Shown here: piece after piece, positions 32,437 through 43,400 of the stretch | How the letters are laid out: each line of letters starts with the position of its first letter | How positions within the stretch are numbered: position 1 is the stretch's first letter | DNA from: a virus | DNA length: 64,000 nucleotides | Reading direction: 5' to 3' (one strand) | Virus record (IMG/VR): IMGVR_UViG_3300029985_000693 | Span: 1 to 64,000 of that record | The notes under the pieces: model-generated | Told to the model about the DNA's origin: nothing | Seen by the model: only the letters and a program-made list of their open reading frames with translations | Databases searched by the model: none | Program-made: the position numbers and the translations under genes

Positions 32437-32853
32437 ATGAATAAGTATCGGGCTATTCAAACAATAGCCCTAAACTCAGTTCTCAAGAAAACCACTGAAT
32501 CCCAATTAAACCATATATTTCGGTGGTTTAGCAGGGAATTTAGCACTCCATTGCATTTAGTGGAAGAAATGAGTTTAGAGTACATTTTAACACAATACTA
32601 TGAAGACTGTTATGAAAACATGACCAAAGAAGAACTAGAAAAGGAACGAATAGATCTATCTTTGGACGAAAATGACATAATAGCCCGAGAAGAAGAGGAC
32701 GATGAGTTCGTAGAAACCATCAAAAAACAGATCAAACAGGCGTCAGTACCCACCCCCATAGCTAGTTCCGTTAAAAACATACATCCCATAACCAAAGAAG
32801 AACTGGAAAAAGAACTAGAGCAATGGAAAGACATTAAAATGACCTTCGATTAG
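32437..32853 (+). CDS. Possible tail assembly chaperone, second of pair
   Basis: A 138-residue acidic, helical protein (EELEKERIDLSLDENDIIAREEEDDE). It begins seven bases after the stop of the gene at 32041 and in the same frame, with no obvious Shine-Dalgarno, so it depends on coupling or on reading through the TAA. In many phages the second chaperone is made as an extension of the first; here that would need stop-codon readthrough. Function is inferred from position. Confidence 0.5.
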   Translation: MNKYRAIQTIALNSVLKKTTESQLNHIFRWFSREFSTPLHLVEEMSLEYILTQYYEDCYENMTKEELEKERIDLSLDENDIIAREEEDDEFVETIKKQIKQASVPTPIASSVKNIHPITKEELEKELEQWKDIKMTFD

Positions 32854-32864
32854 ATTTCTGCCCT

Positions 32865-32872
32865 AATTTTAA
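32865..32872 (+). promoter_or_regulatory. AATTTTAA box before the tape measure gene
   Basis: CCCTAATTTTAATAAG lies 24 bases before the ATG at 32897, in a non-coding gap of 43 bases. Exact instance of the recurrent box. Confidence 0.45.
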
Positions 32873-32896
32873 TAAGTTAACCCCGGAAAATAAGAT

Positions 32897-35038
32897 ATGT
32901 CTGACCCCAAAAAACCCAAATTAGAGATAGGTATTGAAGTTGACAAAAAAGGCGACGCTGAAACCTTAAAAATTCTAAAAGGAACTAAGAGTGAAATCAA
33001 AGGGATAAGCCAAGAGGCAAAGGAAGCCACCAAAAGCCTTAAGGAAATGAAGAGTGCTCTCGATTCTGTTAAATCGACAAGAACGGGAGGAGTTAAAAAC
33101 GGAGGGGGATTTGGGAAACCACCAGACAATGGCGATAGAGGAACTCCGGGAACCAATGGAGGTACTATCGGGGGAAGTGGGAATAATTTTAAATTTCCAG
33201 AAGCTCCAGGTATAGATGAATCGAGATTCTCTCCAAGGAGCAGTCTAGGGGGAAAGTCTTTGGCTGGCATTGCAGCATTGGCCTACAGTGGACTCCGAAT
33301 TCCACAATTAATAACATCTGGATTGGACGCAAACAATCTACAATATAGTCAATATGCCAGTTCTTTTGGGATTCAACAACAGTTTTCCCAGGGTAAGATG
33401 AATAGGGATCTATCCAGCCAAGTGGCGCTCAATAGAATAATGGCGAATCCAAACCGTAGAGCCGAATACGAAGGATTGTCAAATTACAATACAAGATATA
33501 CAGATGCAATCGGAAAAGGATTAGCCAATGTTGGAGGGTTTGCCTCTGGGGCCATTACCGCTGGAACCGGTATAGGACTCATGACTGGAAGTGGTGGGTT
33601 GGGAGCAGGAGTCGGATTGGGAATGTTTGGCTTTGGAGTCAACATGATGAGTGGCTCCAACTTAGCAGAGGGATTGAATTTATTAGGCAATAGCGAAGTT
33701 AGAGATGCATATATAAAGAAAAATATATTAGAAAAACAAAAAATGATGATAGATTCTCAAAAAGAACAAAATCCAATACTTATGGCTGGATTAAGTGCTG
33801 TTGCTGGAAACTCTTCTTCGGATGTCGATCTTCAGCGCAGATTATTTGGAGGTATGTCCAAAGACAATCCTCTACGTAAAAACAATAACAACTTCCAGGA
33901 CTTTTACCAATCAATTGGAAGTGAATATAAATTCAGAGGAAATCAAAAGTTATCACCTGACGACCAAAGGACTTTACTTTCAAATTTAGCGGCGGCCGGA
34001 ACAGCTACTACGGCCGTTAATAGAGGTGTGTTAAATACAGCTATAGACATGAAACTGGCAGGTATAAGTCCACAGGCGGCTGCTACCTTATTGGGAACAT
34101 ACGCCAATGGAAGTATCGTTGGAGCCAAAGCCATGGGAGCCCAACTGGCACACATGTTAGGAGACAATAGAGTGAAGGATCAGGCAGCTGCCTTTGTTGG
34201 AAATCAAGCCTATAGTCTAAATTATGGAGCTACTGACGGCTCAGGTCTATTGAGCACATTAGCGGTAAGGCGTGGAATGAGCGATCCAAACAAAATGTTA
34301 GCCAACACGGCAGCGGTAGCCTCTTTTCCTCAGTGGCAGACAAAAGATCAATATCAAATGGCTTACGGACAGGTTCAAGACTTAAAATTCGCAAAAGCAA
34401 ACGGAGGAAATGTAAATCTAGCCTATGCGTTGGATAGATTTCGACAAAACCCTCAATTTATGAAAATAATGCAAAACGGCTCCTTGCCCCAGGAATTAAT
34501 TGATGAGGGAATGACCCCAAAGGGATGGGAAGACTTTAAACAACACTACGATGTTTATGGAACAAAAACAATTATGGCCAGAAGGATACCATCTGGTATT
34601 CCGGGAAACAAAGGCGACAAAATAGCCAAATTACTAATGGAGCACAATGGAGATTTAAGGGATCCATCAATTACGGACGACCTAAGAGATGCTTACGCAA
34701 GTGACATGGCCGGATTAGGTGTTGATCGGGAAACAGCTCTTTCTCAATGGGACGAAAGACGAAGGGGCTTAGGGGTTAAACACAAAAAACGGAAAGGGAA
34801 CGGGTCCTCATCGGCAGGAGAAGATGTTGCTGAGCAAGGAACAGGGGCAGCTCTTGGGGTTAATTCTGGAGCAGCAGACGAAGCAAGCAGAGCGTACAAT
34901 CAAGGGGTAGGGGCGGTTCTTAATGCTCAATTGTCAGAACAACAGAAAACAAACGTATTCCTAGAGAGATTATTAGGTAAACCTGGAGCATTTTCTGTTG
35001 ATTATTCACACAAACCAAAGAAAACTGGTGGGAAATAA
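32897..35038 (+). CDS. Tape-measure-like protein (713 aa)
   Basis: A 713-residue protein. Residues 1-60 are a charged helix (KGTKSEIKGISQEAKEATKS), 60-100 a Gly/Pro-rich linker, and residues 115-135 and 210-260 are hydrophobic Gly-rich stretches (FASGAITAGTGIGLMTGSGG) like the membrane-active segments of tape measure proteins. The rest is helical, ending in a basic tail (SHKPKKTGGK). It sits between the chaperone-like pair and the baseplate hub gene, the usual tape measure position. At 713 residues it would set a tail length of about 100 nm if the common rule of about 0.15 nm per residue holds. Confidence 0.65.
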   Translation: MSDPKKPKLEIGIEVDKKGDAETLKILKGTKSEIKGISQEAKEATKSLKEMKSALDSVKSTRTGGVKNGGGFGKPPDNGDRGTPGTNGGTIGGSGNNFKFPEAPGIDESRFSPRSSLGGKSLAGIAALAYSGLRIPQLITSGLDANNLQYSQYASSFGIQQQFSQGKMNRDLSSQVALNRIMANPNRRAEYEGLSNYNTRYTDAIGKGLANVGGFASGAITAGTGIGLMTGSGGLGAGVGLGMFGFGVNMMSGSNLAEGLNLLGNSEVRDAYIKKNILEKQKMMIDSQKEQNPILMAGLSAVAGNSSSDVDLQRRLFGGMSKDNPLRKNNNNFQDFYQSIGSEYKFRGNQKLSPDDQRTLLSNLAAAGTATTAVNRGVLNTAIDMKLAGISPQAAATLLGTYANGSIVGAKAMGAQLAHMLGDNRVKDQAAAFVGNQAYSLNYGATDGSGLLSTLAVRRGMSDPNKMLANTAAVASFPQWQTKDQYQMAYGQVQDLKFAKANGGNVNLAYALDRFRQNPQFMKIMQNGSLPQELIDEGMTPKGWEDFKQHYDVYGTKTIMARRIPSGIPGNKGDKIAKLLMEHNGDLRDPSITDDLRDAYASDMAGLGVDRETALSQWDERRRGLGVKHKKRKGNGSSSAGEDVAEQGTGAALGVNSGAADEASRAYNQGVGAVLNAQLSEQQKTNVFLERLLGKPGAFSVDYSHKPKKTGGK

Positions 35039-35041
35039 AGA

Positions 35042-36880
35042 ATGGCTCAAACATATGATTTGGTTAAGGATTTTAATATAACCTCGAATTCAAGCACTCC
35101 TCAAACCGTCTCAGTTTCGAGTGGATGGGTAGTGGCTATATTTCCCTATCAAAATCAAATTACGGGGAATAGAAGTAAATTATTATCAAGCAATGTCAAC
35201 GACGTGTCTTTCACTAAAGAAGCGGACGTAAAAACCAATCCAACAATAATAATATCCCATGGATGTGTTAGTTTAACTGTTTCTGCACAAAAAGAAAACC
35301 ACACAATGTCTCTTCAGGCAGAGCTAGCCCCCACCAGGAATTTCATAAAAGAGTGCCATCCGGGAGACTGGGTGATGGCCTGGATGTGTCAAAATCAGGA
35401 AGAAATTAACAAAATCATAAAAATTATTAATACAACCAATACATATGTGGGTGGTTCGGCAAGAGCTAATTACTTCAATTCAGGACTTAAATTCGTAGGG
35501 AAAATTTGGAGCGTATCTCAAAATGGTTCAATTGATGGATCTGGAGACAAGAGGATCTCTTATAGCTTAAATGCTTATGGATTTAGTGAATTAGATAATG
35601 AAATATTATACTTTTACGCTATAGAGTTAGCGTCTCAAACCTATGGTGATTGGATGAGTAGGATGGGTATATTGTTTAATGATATAGTAGTGGAGGGGGA
35701 GGCTGATATAAACTTATTGTATCCAGCAATGATACAAGCCACCCTTGGAAATAAAACAGCCACAGGAACACCAAATCCGGCTGGAAGTATACCGGAACTC
35801 CCCCTAACTCCAAACGTACCATACGCCATTCCCGGCAACGTATATTCATATTTAACAGGGAATCCATACAGCGGAGGAACAAAAGCCTATACGGACATAA
35901 TGGCTGCTTTTATTGGAATACAGGACTATGGTAGTAGCAGTTTAACTGAAAATAATACTTTTGGTATATTTTTACCAAAAACCTCCACTCCTATCGAATC
36001 TGATTTTCCTAAATTATACGCAACTAAAACTCCAATGATAGGCAGAACCCCTCCCATCCCTCCATCCTTGGATTATAAACCTATATGGAATATGCTGGGT
36101 GAATTTTTAAATCCTGGATTAAATGAAATGTACATGGCGTTAAGAGTTGCCGATAATTCCGGAAATATATATCCTACATTTGTCTCTAGACAAAAACCAT
36201 TCACTACGAATGAATTAGATCAAGACATAAAAACAGCCAACTCTAGTAGTTCGAGTCTTAATACTACGAATTTTCCATATACAAAATTTACGGATCTACC
36301 AAGATGGTTAATAGATGATGAAATCATTTTAAATTATTCCGTTTCAAATGACAATTCACTTAGGCATAATATGATAGATATTGTCGGAGTTAGTCCTGCC
36401 TTCGATACAGTTCAAAATGCTCCAAGGGATAGATTTTTAAGAGCTAGTCCAAAATGGGACTCAACAGACATATCAAGAAATGGGGTCCGGGCCTTTATGC
36501 AAAACGTAAACGCAACGATACAGGATGTAAATCAAAATAACCCCCAGTGGGTTGCTTTTAATGCTGATATATTAATGAATCAACAATTACAGTTAACGGG
36601 CACCTTTGTTGTTCATGGCATACAGTCCCCCATTGCAATAGGGGACAACCTGCAATACAAAGACGTTGTATACCATATAGAGGGACTAGCGCATTCTTGC
36701 TCCATAGATAGGGGTGGGAACAAAAGATTCTTTACTACCATACAGGTTACAAATGGAATGACATCAGATAAATACGGAGAATACATTGGGGTATACATGT
36801 ATCCCACTCTGACCAAAAACATCAACATAGGCAACGAACCGGCTATCGATGGAACACAAATAACCAAAGGATCTCAATAA
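35042..36880 (+). CDS. Baseplate hub-like protein (612 aa)
   Basis: A 612-residue protein. The N-terminal half has strands and the phrase HPGDWVMAWM (residues 105-114) typical of hub proteins of the gp27/gpD group, and the middle has a long helical region. The C-terminal third includes VAFNADILMNQQLQLTGTF and GIQSPIAIGDNLQYKDVVYH, features seen in the OB-like and hub modules of tail tip proteins. It is followed, with a one-base overlap, by the spike-like gene. This gene pair order (hub then spike) supports the call. No enzymatic motif is visible. Confidence 0.6.
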   Translation: MAQTYDLVKDFNITSNSSTPQTVSVSSGWVVAIFPYQNQITGNRSKLLSSNVNDVSFTKEADVKTNPTIIISHGCVSLTVSAQKENHTMSLQAELAPTRNFIKECHPGDWVMAWMCQNQEEINKIIKIINTTNTYVGGSARANYFNSGLKFVGKIWSVSQNGSIDGSGDKRISYSLNAYGFSELDNEILYFYAIELASQTYGDWMSRMGILFNDIVVEGEADINLLYPAMIQATLGNKTATGTPNPAGSIPELPLTPNVPYAIPGNVYSYLTGNPYSGGTKAYTDIMAAFIGIQDYGSSSLTENNTFGIFLPKTSTPIESDFPKLYATKTPMIGRTPPIPPSLDYKPIWNMLGEFLNPGLNEMYMALRVADNSGNIYPTFVSRQKPFTTNELDQDIKTANSSSSSLNTTNFPYTKFTDLPRWLIDDEIILNYSVSNDNSLRHNMIDIVGVSPAFDTVQNAPRDRFLRASPKWDSTDISRNGVRAFMQNVNATIQDVNQNNPQWVAFNADILMNQQLQLTGTFVVHGIQSPIAIGDNLQYKDVVYHIEGLAHSCSIDRGGNKRFFTTIQVTNGMTSDKYGEYIGVYMYPTLTKNINIGNEPAIDGTQITKGSQ

Positions 36881-37821
36881 TGTCTACAGTAATTCCTCAT
36901 TATCTAAAATCATACGAAACGGATTCCTCCAAAACAGATTCAGAGCATTTTACCAATAAATCATTAAGATACGGCGTCGTAATAAAAGCTTACTATCCAA
37001 AAGATCCTAAAAACACCAATAAAAACTTCATGGAGTATGATGTAAATGTTAATGTAAGAAATGGTCTCAACACCCGAGAGGTGAATACCGTTTATCGTTG
37101 CATTTGTGCAAATTTATTAGGAAGTACCGATTATATCAAATTTGCACTAAGGGTAGATCCATCTCAATTACAAAACAATCAAATATCCGAGGGGGCCAAC
37201 GTGTTGATACTTTGTGCCAACGGAGAGACTACAAATGCAATAATAATAGGCGGAACAAGTAACGGCGGTTCTCATTCAAACAACAAATCAACAACTCCTC
37301 CAGATCCAAATTCCGGCCTATTTTATCAATTTTTATACAACGGAGTAGGTATAAATGTAGACAACGATGGACAACTATCCATATCTGCGGCTGGAGCTAC
37401 CAAAATAGACGGCTCTCCAGACGACAATAGACCAGAAACCAACAAAACACCTACCATTAATTTCACCAAAGAGGGGAATCTGCAATTAACTGACAATACT
37501 ACTGAATCAGTACTATTGGACACGGTTAATTCTGCCCTAAACATAGAAGCTGGCAAACAAATAGAGGTTACGGCCCCTCAGGTAGGTCTTGGACCAGATC
37601 CAATAGGTGGGGCTCTAAATGGAATTGCCTATAACGAAGCCCTAGCACCTATAAACCAGACATTAATACCCCTGTTGACCACAATAGCGGCTCTTTCGGC
37701 TCTACCTGTTGTTCCTGGAGCTACTCTGGTTCCAATTCTGACAGACATAGTAGCTGCCCTTCAAGCCATAATTGGTTCAATCCAACCATCCACCTCTCAA
37801 TCTGTAATTATATCTAAGTAA
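36880..37821 (+). CDS. Baseplate spike / gpV-like protein (313 aa)
   Basis: A 313-residue protein. Residues 25-125 resemble the N-terminal OB fold of gpV/gp5-type spikes (YGVVIKAYYP, EYDVNVNVRNGL, EGANVLILCANGETTNAIIIGG). Residues 140-240 are repetitive short strands (GQLSISAAGATKIDG, KEGNLQLTDNTTESVLLD) as in a beta-helical spike stem. The C-terminus is a hydrophobic helix. The ATG overlaps the hub stop (TAATG). The spike closes the central baseplate and punctures the outer membrane; this role follows from the family. Confidence 0.65.
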   Translation: MSTVIPHYLKSYETDSSKTDSEHFTNKSLRYGVVIKAYYPKDPKNTNKNFMEYDVNVNVRNGLNTREVNTVYRCICANLLGSTDYIKFALRVDPSQLQNNQISEGANVLILCANGETTNAIIIGGTSNGGSHSNNKSTTPPDPNSGLFYQFLYNGVGINVDNDGQLSISAAGATKIDGSPDDNRPETNKTPTINFTKEGNLQLTDNTTESVLLDTVNSALNIEAGKQIEVTAPQVGLGPDPIGGALNGIAYNEALAPINQTLIPLLTTIAALSALPVVPGATLVPILTDIVAALQAIIGSIQPSTSQSVIISK

Positions 37822-37826
37822 GGAGC

Positions 37827-37840
37827 AATTTTAATCAATT
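37827..37840 (+). promoter_or_regulatory. AATTTTAA box before the wedge gene
   Basis: AATTTTAATCAATT directly precedes the ATG at 37841. The only Shine-Dalgarno-like sequence (AGGAG, 37820-37824) lies upstream of the box, 16 bases from the ATG. If the box were a -10 element the mRNA would start almost at the ATG. Confidence 0.45.
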
Positions 37841-40375
37841 ATGGCTACTACTTATGCAAATCCACCCCAAGATACCACTCCGCTAGATACTATAGACCAC
37901 ACAATCATTCCGATTGGTGGTAACAATCTCAATCCTACCCTATTTGCCCAGGTAGGCACGGATGCCACCTTATGGAATAAAGCTTTCCCTTATAGATTTC
38001 AGATACTTGAACAGGATCCCATTAAAGGTCTAATGAATACAGGTAGATATTTCGACCTACCCATCCCACCGGAAGCTTTGGAAATCAACACACCCTTTGC
38101 CATTAATACATCTGTAACCCTAAATGGTATTATAGAACAACACAATGCGTTCCCATTGCTCAATATCTTTCTTAGGGGCTCTACGGGTGTATTAAACAAA
38201 CTAAACGTAAGGACTGGGAGTAATCAATTACCAGCCAAAGGTATTCTTGCTGGTACAATAAACGCTGTAAATGCCTTTGCTAAAGATATTAAAAGCTTAA
38301 ATGCACAACCAGGACCAAATACGGCTATTTATTCTCCTTCACTGATAGGAAATACAGATTTTTCAGGAAGCGGTCAGTCTCTTTCAGATGCAGTAACTGG
38401 AGCTGTTAATGCCTCTTTGGCTGGAACCGGCTATTCCAGGTTCCTGGCCTTACGTAACTTCTTAGAATCATACGCTATTTTGAAGAAACAACAAGCCTAC
38501 CAAGGATATCGATTAGCATTTACCACCTACAAAGACCAATATAGTTATATTTGTACTCCCAAGATGTTCCGTATGGTAAGATCTGCGGAAAGTCCTTTCG
38601 AGTTTAAATACGAAATACAATTGGAATCTTGGCAAAGAATCAAAGCTGACCAAATTAAACCAAATTTTAGCGGTCAGCATCGTGCATCGCAAGCCAATAA
38701 TAGTACTTGGCAAAACATACTGAAATACGTTCAATTAGGATTGACCTTACTAAACGACCTTTCCGGTATAATTTCAGGTGTAATCAGTGACGTTCAAGGC
38801 ATTTTGAATGTTGTTAGGGAAATATCATTATTCCTTAAGAATCTGGTAGGAGTAGCGTTACAAGCTGCCGACATGCCTGCGGTCATTGTTAATAACCTAA
38901 AAAATGCTATTTTAGCTTCTATAAATAATATAGCTACCGCTACTGCTGGTTCCAATGGTCAATTTCCGTCCAGTCAACAAGTTCAAGCAGATTATCAAGC
39001 CTGTTTAAGATGGTGGACGACCCAGCAAATGGTTAATCCAATAGTGATAAACGGTCCTGTTAACAATATGTTAAGGACTAATGTGGATTACATATTTGAA
39101 AATCCAAGCCAGCACTATGGGTTTTTCAACTCTATTGCTTTGAATAGTCTAAACAACATGACTTCAGCTATACAAGCTCAAATCAATACAGAGATTCAAA
39201 ATGTATCGGCTTACAGTGTGGTTGATTTTAAGAACGCAGTAGCCACCCTACAGAACGCATCGAATGTATATGCTCAAGCGGTAGGAGCTAGTGACCCAAC
39301 CTATATAGAAACCTACCAATTGGGATCTGTAAATCAAATAAGGGACACACCTACAGATGATGATTATGCGGTATTAAATACCATTAATGATATGATCATT
39401 CAAACCAACAATATAATAGCAGCTCTACAAAGCAATACAAACATCACAACACCTCAAGCGGTTACATTTGTTGCAAATCTAGCAAATCAGGCCGGAATAC
39501 CGTTTGATATTCCTTTAAGTAAATATCCAATTCCATTTCCTTACGGTGGAACCCTTGAAATGATAGCTCAAAATTACCTAGGAGATCCAGATAAATGGAT
39601 AGAAATAGCCACCCTGAATGGCTTAAGGTCTCCCTATGTAGACGAAATAGGATTTTTGCTAGATTTAACCACCAATGGCAACAACGACACTATTACCGTA
39701 GCGGATGTAAGCAATCTAATACTAGGGCAAACAGTATGGATTGGTTCCAATACGGTGCCAGTACAATCCAGGTCTATTTTGGCAATTAATAATCTAAGTC
39801 CAGATAGCTGGTCTGTGACCTTGGATGGTCCAGATGATCTAGGTATACTAAAAACTAGTGACAATGCCTATTTACATGCATTTTTACCATTTACCGTAAA
39901 CTCACAAGGATTCGTAGCTATTCCATCTCAAAATCCACCGGTTGGAGCTAGCGATCCTGTATCTAGAAACGATCAAATCAGTGTTGCCCAGCAAATATTC
40001 GATGCTGCTGGTACAGATTTATTAATAGACTCCGACAACGACCTAATTATAACTCAAAACGGTGATTGCAGATTAAGCCAAGGTGTCCAAAATATCATCC
40101 AAACCCTCAAAATTCTTATCGAATTACCAAGAGGGTCTCTCCTACATCACCCTACAATAGGTGTAAATCTAGTAGGTGGCAGTTTGGCAGACCTGAGCGC
40201 TACAGACATAGCATCTACCATCAAAACAGCTATAGATCAAGATGGTTTTTTCAGCAATTGGACATATTCCGTTACAGTAAAGGTTGACTCCAATTGGGCC
40301 AATGTAACCATTAACCTAAATGTAAGCAATGTACAACAATTACTGCCAATTACATTCAAGCTAAACATTAACTAA
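37841..40375 (+). CDS. Baseplate wedge fusion protein, gp53/LysM-like and gp25-like (844 aa)
   Basis: An 844-residue multidomain protein. Residues 40-270 include FRFQILEQDP-type and FDLPIPPEALEINTPFAI segments and a later KYEIQLESWQRIK, as in LysM-associated tail proteins that contact the sheath initiator. Near residues 550-600 there is a LysM-like stretch (GGTLEMIAQNYLGDPDKWIEIATLN) as in gp53. The last 115 residues (DLLIDSDNDLIITQNGDCRLS...LIELPRGSLLHHPTIG) match the gp25/GPW fold of baseplate wedges. T4 encodes gp53 and gp25 separately, so this is a fusion of two wedge functions. The N-terminal start context is AATTATGGC. Confidence 0.72.
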   Translation: MATTYANPPQDTTPLDTIDHTIIPIGGNNLNPTLFAQVGTDATLWNKAFPYRFQILEQDPIKGLMNTGRYFDLPIPPEALEINTPFAINTSVTLNGIIEQHNAFPLLNIFLRGSTGVLNKLNVRTGSNQLPAKGILAGTINAVNAFAKDIKSLNAQPGPNTAIYSPSLIGNTDFSGSGQSLSDAVTGAVNASLAGTGYSRFLALRNFLESYAILKKQQAYQGYRLAFTTYKDQYSYICTPKMFRMVRSAESPFEFKYEIQLESWQRIKADQIKPNFSGQHRASQANNSTWQNILKYVQLGLTLLNDLSGIISGVISDVQGILNVVREISLFLKNLVGVALQAADMPAVIVNNLKNAILASINNIATATAGSNGQFPSSQQVQADYQACLRWWTTQQMVNPIVINGPVNNMLRTNVDYIFENPSQHYGFFNSIALNSLNNMTSAIQAQINTEIQNVSAYSVVDFKNAVATLQNASNVYAQAVGASDPTYIETYQLGSVNQIRDTPTDDDYAVLNTINDMIIQTNNIIAALQSNTNITTPQAVTFVANLANQAGIPFDIPLSKYPIPFPYGGTLEMIAQNYLGDPDKWIEIATLNGLRSPYVDEIGFLLDLTTNGNNDTITVADVSNLILGQTVWIGSNTVPVQSRSILAINNLSPDSWSVTLDGPDDLGILKTSDNAYLHAFLPFTVNSQGFVAIPSQNPPVGASDPVSRNDQISVAQQIFDAAGTDLLIDSDNDLIITQNGDCRLSQGVQNIIQTLKILIELPRGSLLHHPTIGVNLVGGSLADLSATDIASTIKTAIDQDGFFSNWTYSVTVKVDSNWANVTINLNVSNVQQLLPITFKLNIN

Positions 40376-40380
40376 GCACC

Positions 40381-40388
40381 AATTTTAT
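40381..40388 (+). promoter_or_regulatory. AATTTTAT box before the gpJ-like wedge gene
   Basis: AATTTTAT starts the gap between two wedge genes, 17 bases before the ATG at 40406. No Shine-Dalgarno is visible. Confidence 0.4.
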
Positions 40389-40405
40389 CATCAGAACCCC
40401 AAATT

Positions 40406-43400
40406 ATGGCAAACTCTCCCCAACCACAGCCGTTGTCGTATCAACAATTGCTAGGTAATAGCGTAAATACGCTTTTAACCAAGCTTGGTCTATCCGGTTT
40501 AACTGTCGGAGGTCCCCTATTATCAGTAATGGAGACCGTAGCTACCGGTCAGGCACGCACCAATGCCGACCTGTTTGCCATGTTGGCTTCTCAGGACTTG
40601 GACAATTGCACTGGAACCGCCCTAATTAATCGGGGAGCAGATGAGGGCTTGACTCCCATCAATGCCACCTACGCCCAGCAAAACAACCTAGTAATTACAG
40701 ATACTTCTTTTACTCCAATTACTTCTTCTGTATACCAAGGGGCTCCAGCCCCAATTGCGGGAAGTTCGGCTGTAGTGATCTTGACTAATACCTCATTCCC
40801 TTCTACCGGAGCTATTTACATCGGTAGGGGTACTCTGAACTACGAAGGCCCTTTAAATTATAGTTCCATAACAAATTCAGGTGCTTACTCTACTATTAAT
40901 TTGACTACCCCCACAACCCGTTACCACAACAAGGGTGAATCAGTAATTCTATCTCAAGGTGGAAGTCGGTTAATCCAAACCGGTACTATTTGCTCCACCC
41001 AGCCAAACAACAACGTATCAGTAGCCCAATACAGTATTTTGAATGATTACACCATTTTAGATGGTGATAATACCTTGGGTGGTATAGCGATTATAGCTCT
41101 AAATCCTGGAAGTGGTGGGAATGCCGCTGCTAATAGTATTACATATTTCCCAACCCCTCCGTTCAATGGTGCTACTATTAACAATCCACAGCCACTCACC
41201 AATGGGTTAGACCAAGAATCAGAAGACTCCTTCCGGCAACGTATAAAAGACGTTATCTCCAGCCGGAACACTGGTACCAACCTAGCCATTACGACCGCCG
41301 TTACAGGGGCTACGGCTCCAGACGAGTCAGCTGTAGTGGTATCAGCTACCACCTATGCCAGTCCGGTAAACACATTATATATTGATGATGGAACCGGTTA
41401 CGAAGAGAAATCCGAAGGAATTGGGCTTGAAACCATTTATGTGGATCCTAGCGGTGGAAGCCAATACGTTGGCCTTACCGGTGGGACCCCAATGGCTAAG
41501 GCTTTCGTTCAAACAACGATTCAAGAACCATACGCTTTGGTCGATGGAGCCGAACTAAGGGTGGCGGTAAACGGAGTAGCCTACAGCGTATTCTTTGACA
41601 GTTATGAGTTTAACAATATTAACAATGCTACGGCCTATGAGGTAGTTGCGGCTATCAATAACGACCCCCAAGCTCCGTTTTTAGCCAGAGTTTGCAATGT
41701 TGGTAATTCAGTAGCCATTCAAGCTAAAGCCGACACAGACGAAGACATTCAAGTTGTATCAGCTTTAAGCACAATTGATGCCAATAATTACCTACAGTTC
41801 CCTCTAACGCATACCTATACGTTAGATCTATACAAAAACGACCGTCTACTAAGTAAAGACGGAGTGTTAGCCCAAGTATACTCTGCCGACCAATCTGTTT
41901 GGGGTGGTATTTCAGATGGAGCTACTTTAGATATAGCCATAGATGGAACCTCTACCCAATCAATAACCTTTACCAATGCAGATTTTATTGCGTTAGGACA
42001 GTTGGGGGTAAGTGCTTCTGTTCCCTTGAGCATATGGGCTCAAGTATTTAATAACAAAATAGCCGGTATCACCGCTACCGTACAAAATGGACAATTATTG
42101 GTAACTTCCAATGCCGGACCGGTTAGCAGGGCTGAAGTATCTATCATAAGTGGTTCTTTAATTACGTCTGGTATGTTTATTGTACAAACAGCCATGGGTC
42201 AACCAAATGATTACACCCTTAATAGAAATACAGCTACTATTAGTTTGACCAATCCACTACTAATCGGAGATACCCTATCGGCCGGTAGTGAATACACTCG
42301 CAGTTATATTAAAAGCCAATCATTTACAACCATAACCACCCCAACGGGAACATCCAATCAGTGGTGGGTTGTAGATGGTAATGTAAATATCATTCAAACT
42401 GGTCTAAATAACAATATATCTATAGCGGTAACATACAATTCAGCTAGGAATTCAACTACCTTAACTGACTCTACCTTTGGTACTGCTTTTTCAACCCTAT
42501 CAGATGGCGATTGGATTATAGTTTGGGACCCAAGTTTAGCCGGAGTGGGAATATCGGGTGTTTTTCGGGTATATTCTTGCAATCCAGCTTCCATTTCTTT
42601 CCGTCAAGCATCCACTCCTACTGTTGGTAGTATTACCATGTCAAACAATGGAGTTACAGCCTTGAGTTGTACCGCTCCAATACAGAAGTTCACAGTAAGC
42701 TCATCAACAACCTATTCTGCCGCTACGCTGCTAAATCTATACCTAGCTCAGCTAGAAGGGGTAGATGTTTACCAAACCAACACGACCAGCTTAAGGGTAG
42801 CCACCAAGACGTGGGGAACTTCTGGTCAAATAGCTTTGGTTGCCGCTGATTTAAATGGCCAATTATTGCCATTTAGTACTGGAATTGTATCCAATCAGTT
42901 TTACCATTATGGATTTGATGTCTCTAAATCTGTACTAGGAACCCCGGAATTCTACTGGTTGGGACAAACTGGCTCCCCTAGTGGTTCTACCATACCTGTT
43001 GATTATGCCCAAGCTAGCTTTATTGGTCTACAGGCTAATTATGAGGATCCAATAAAACTTGGGATAGGACCTCCCACAAGTGCCTGGAACGCATTGTTAA
43101 CTTCCGATAAATACAGTTTCAATAATATTTACGATTTCACCAGTACTTCAATCACTACGGATACCATTACCAATCCATCTATAACAAATGACAGTTTGTT
43201 TTTAACTAATCCTTTTGCCTTGTTACCAACAGACACCCTAGATGTAGTATTTGATGGCGACAATACCTCCAAGAACTACTCGGTACCATTAGGGTATCCA
43301 GTAAAGCCATACTCTCCATCCCCTTCAGATGTAGGTTGGTATCAAACCAATAGTTATCTAACAAATCCAGACGGTACGTCCCTAAATGTACAGTTTGGCA

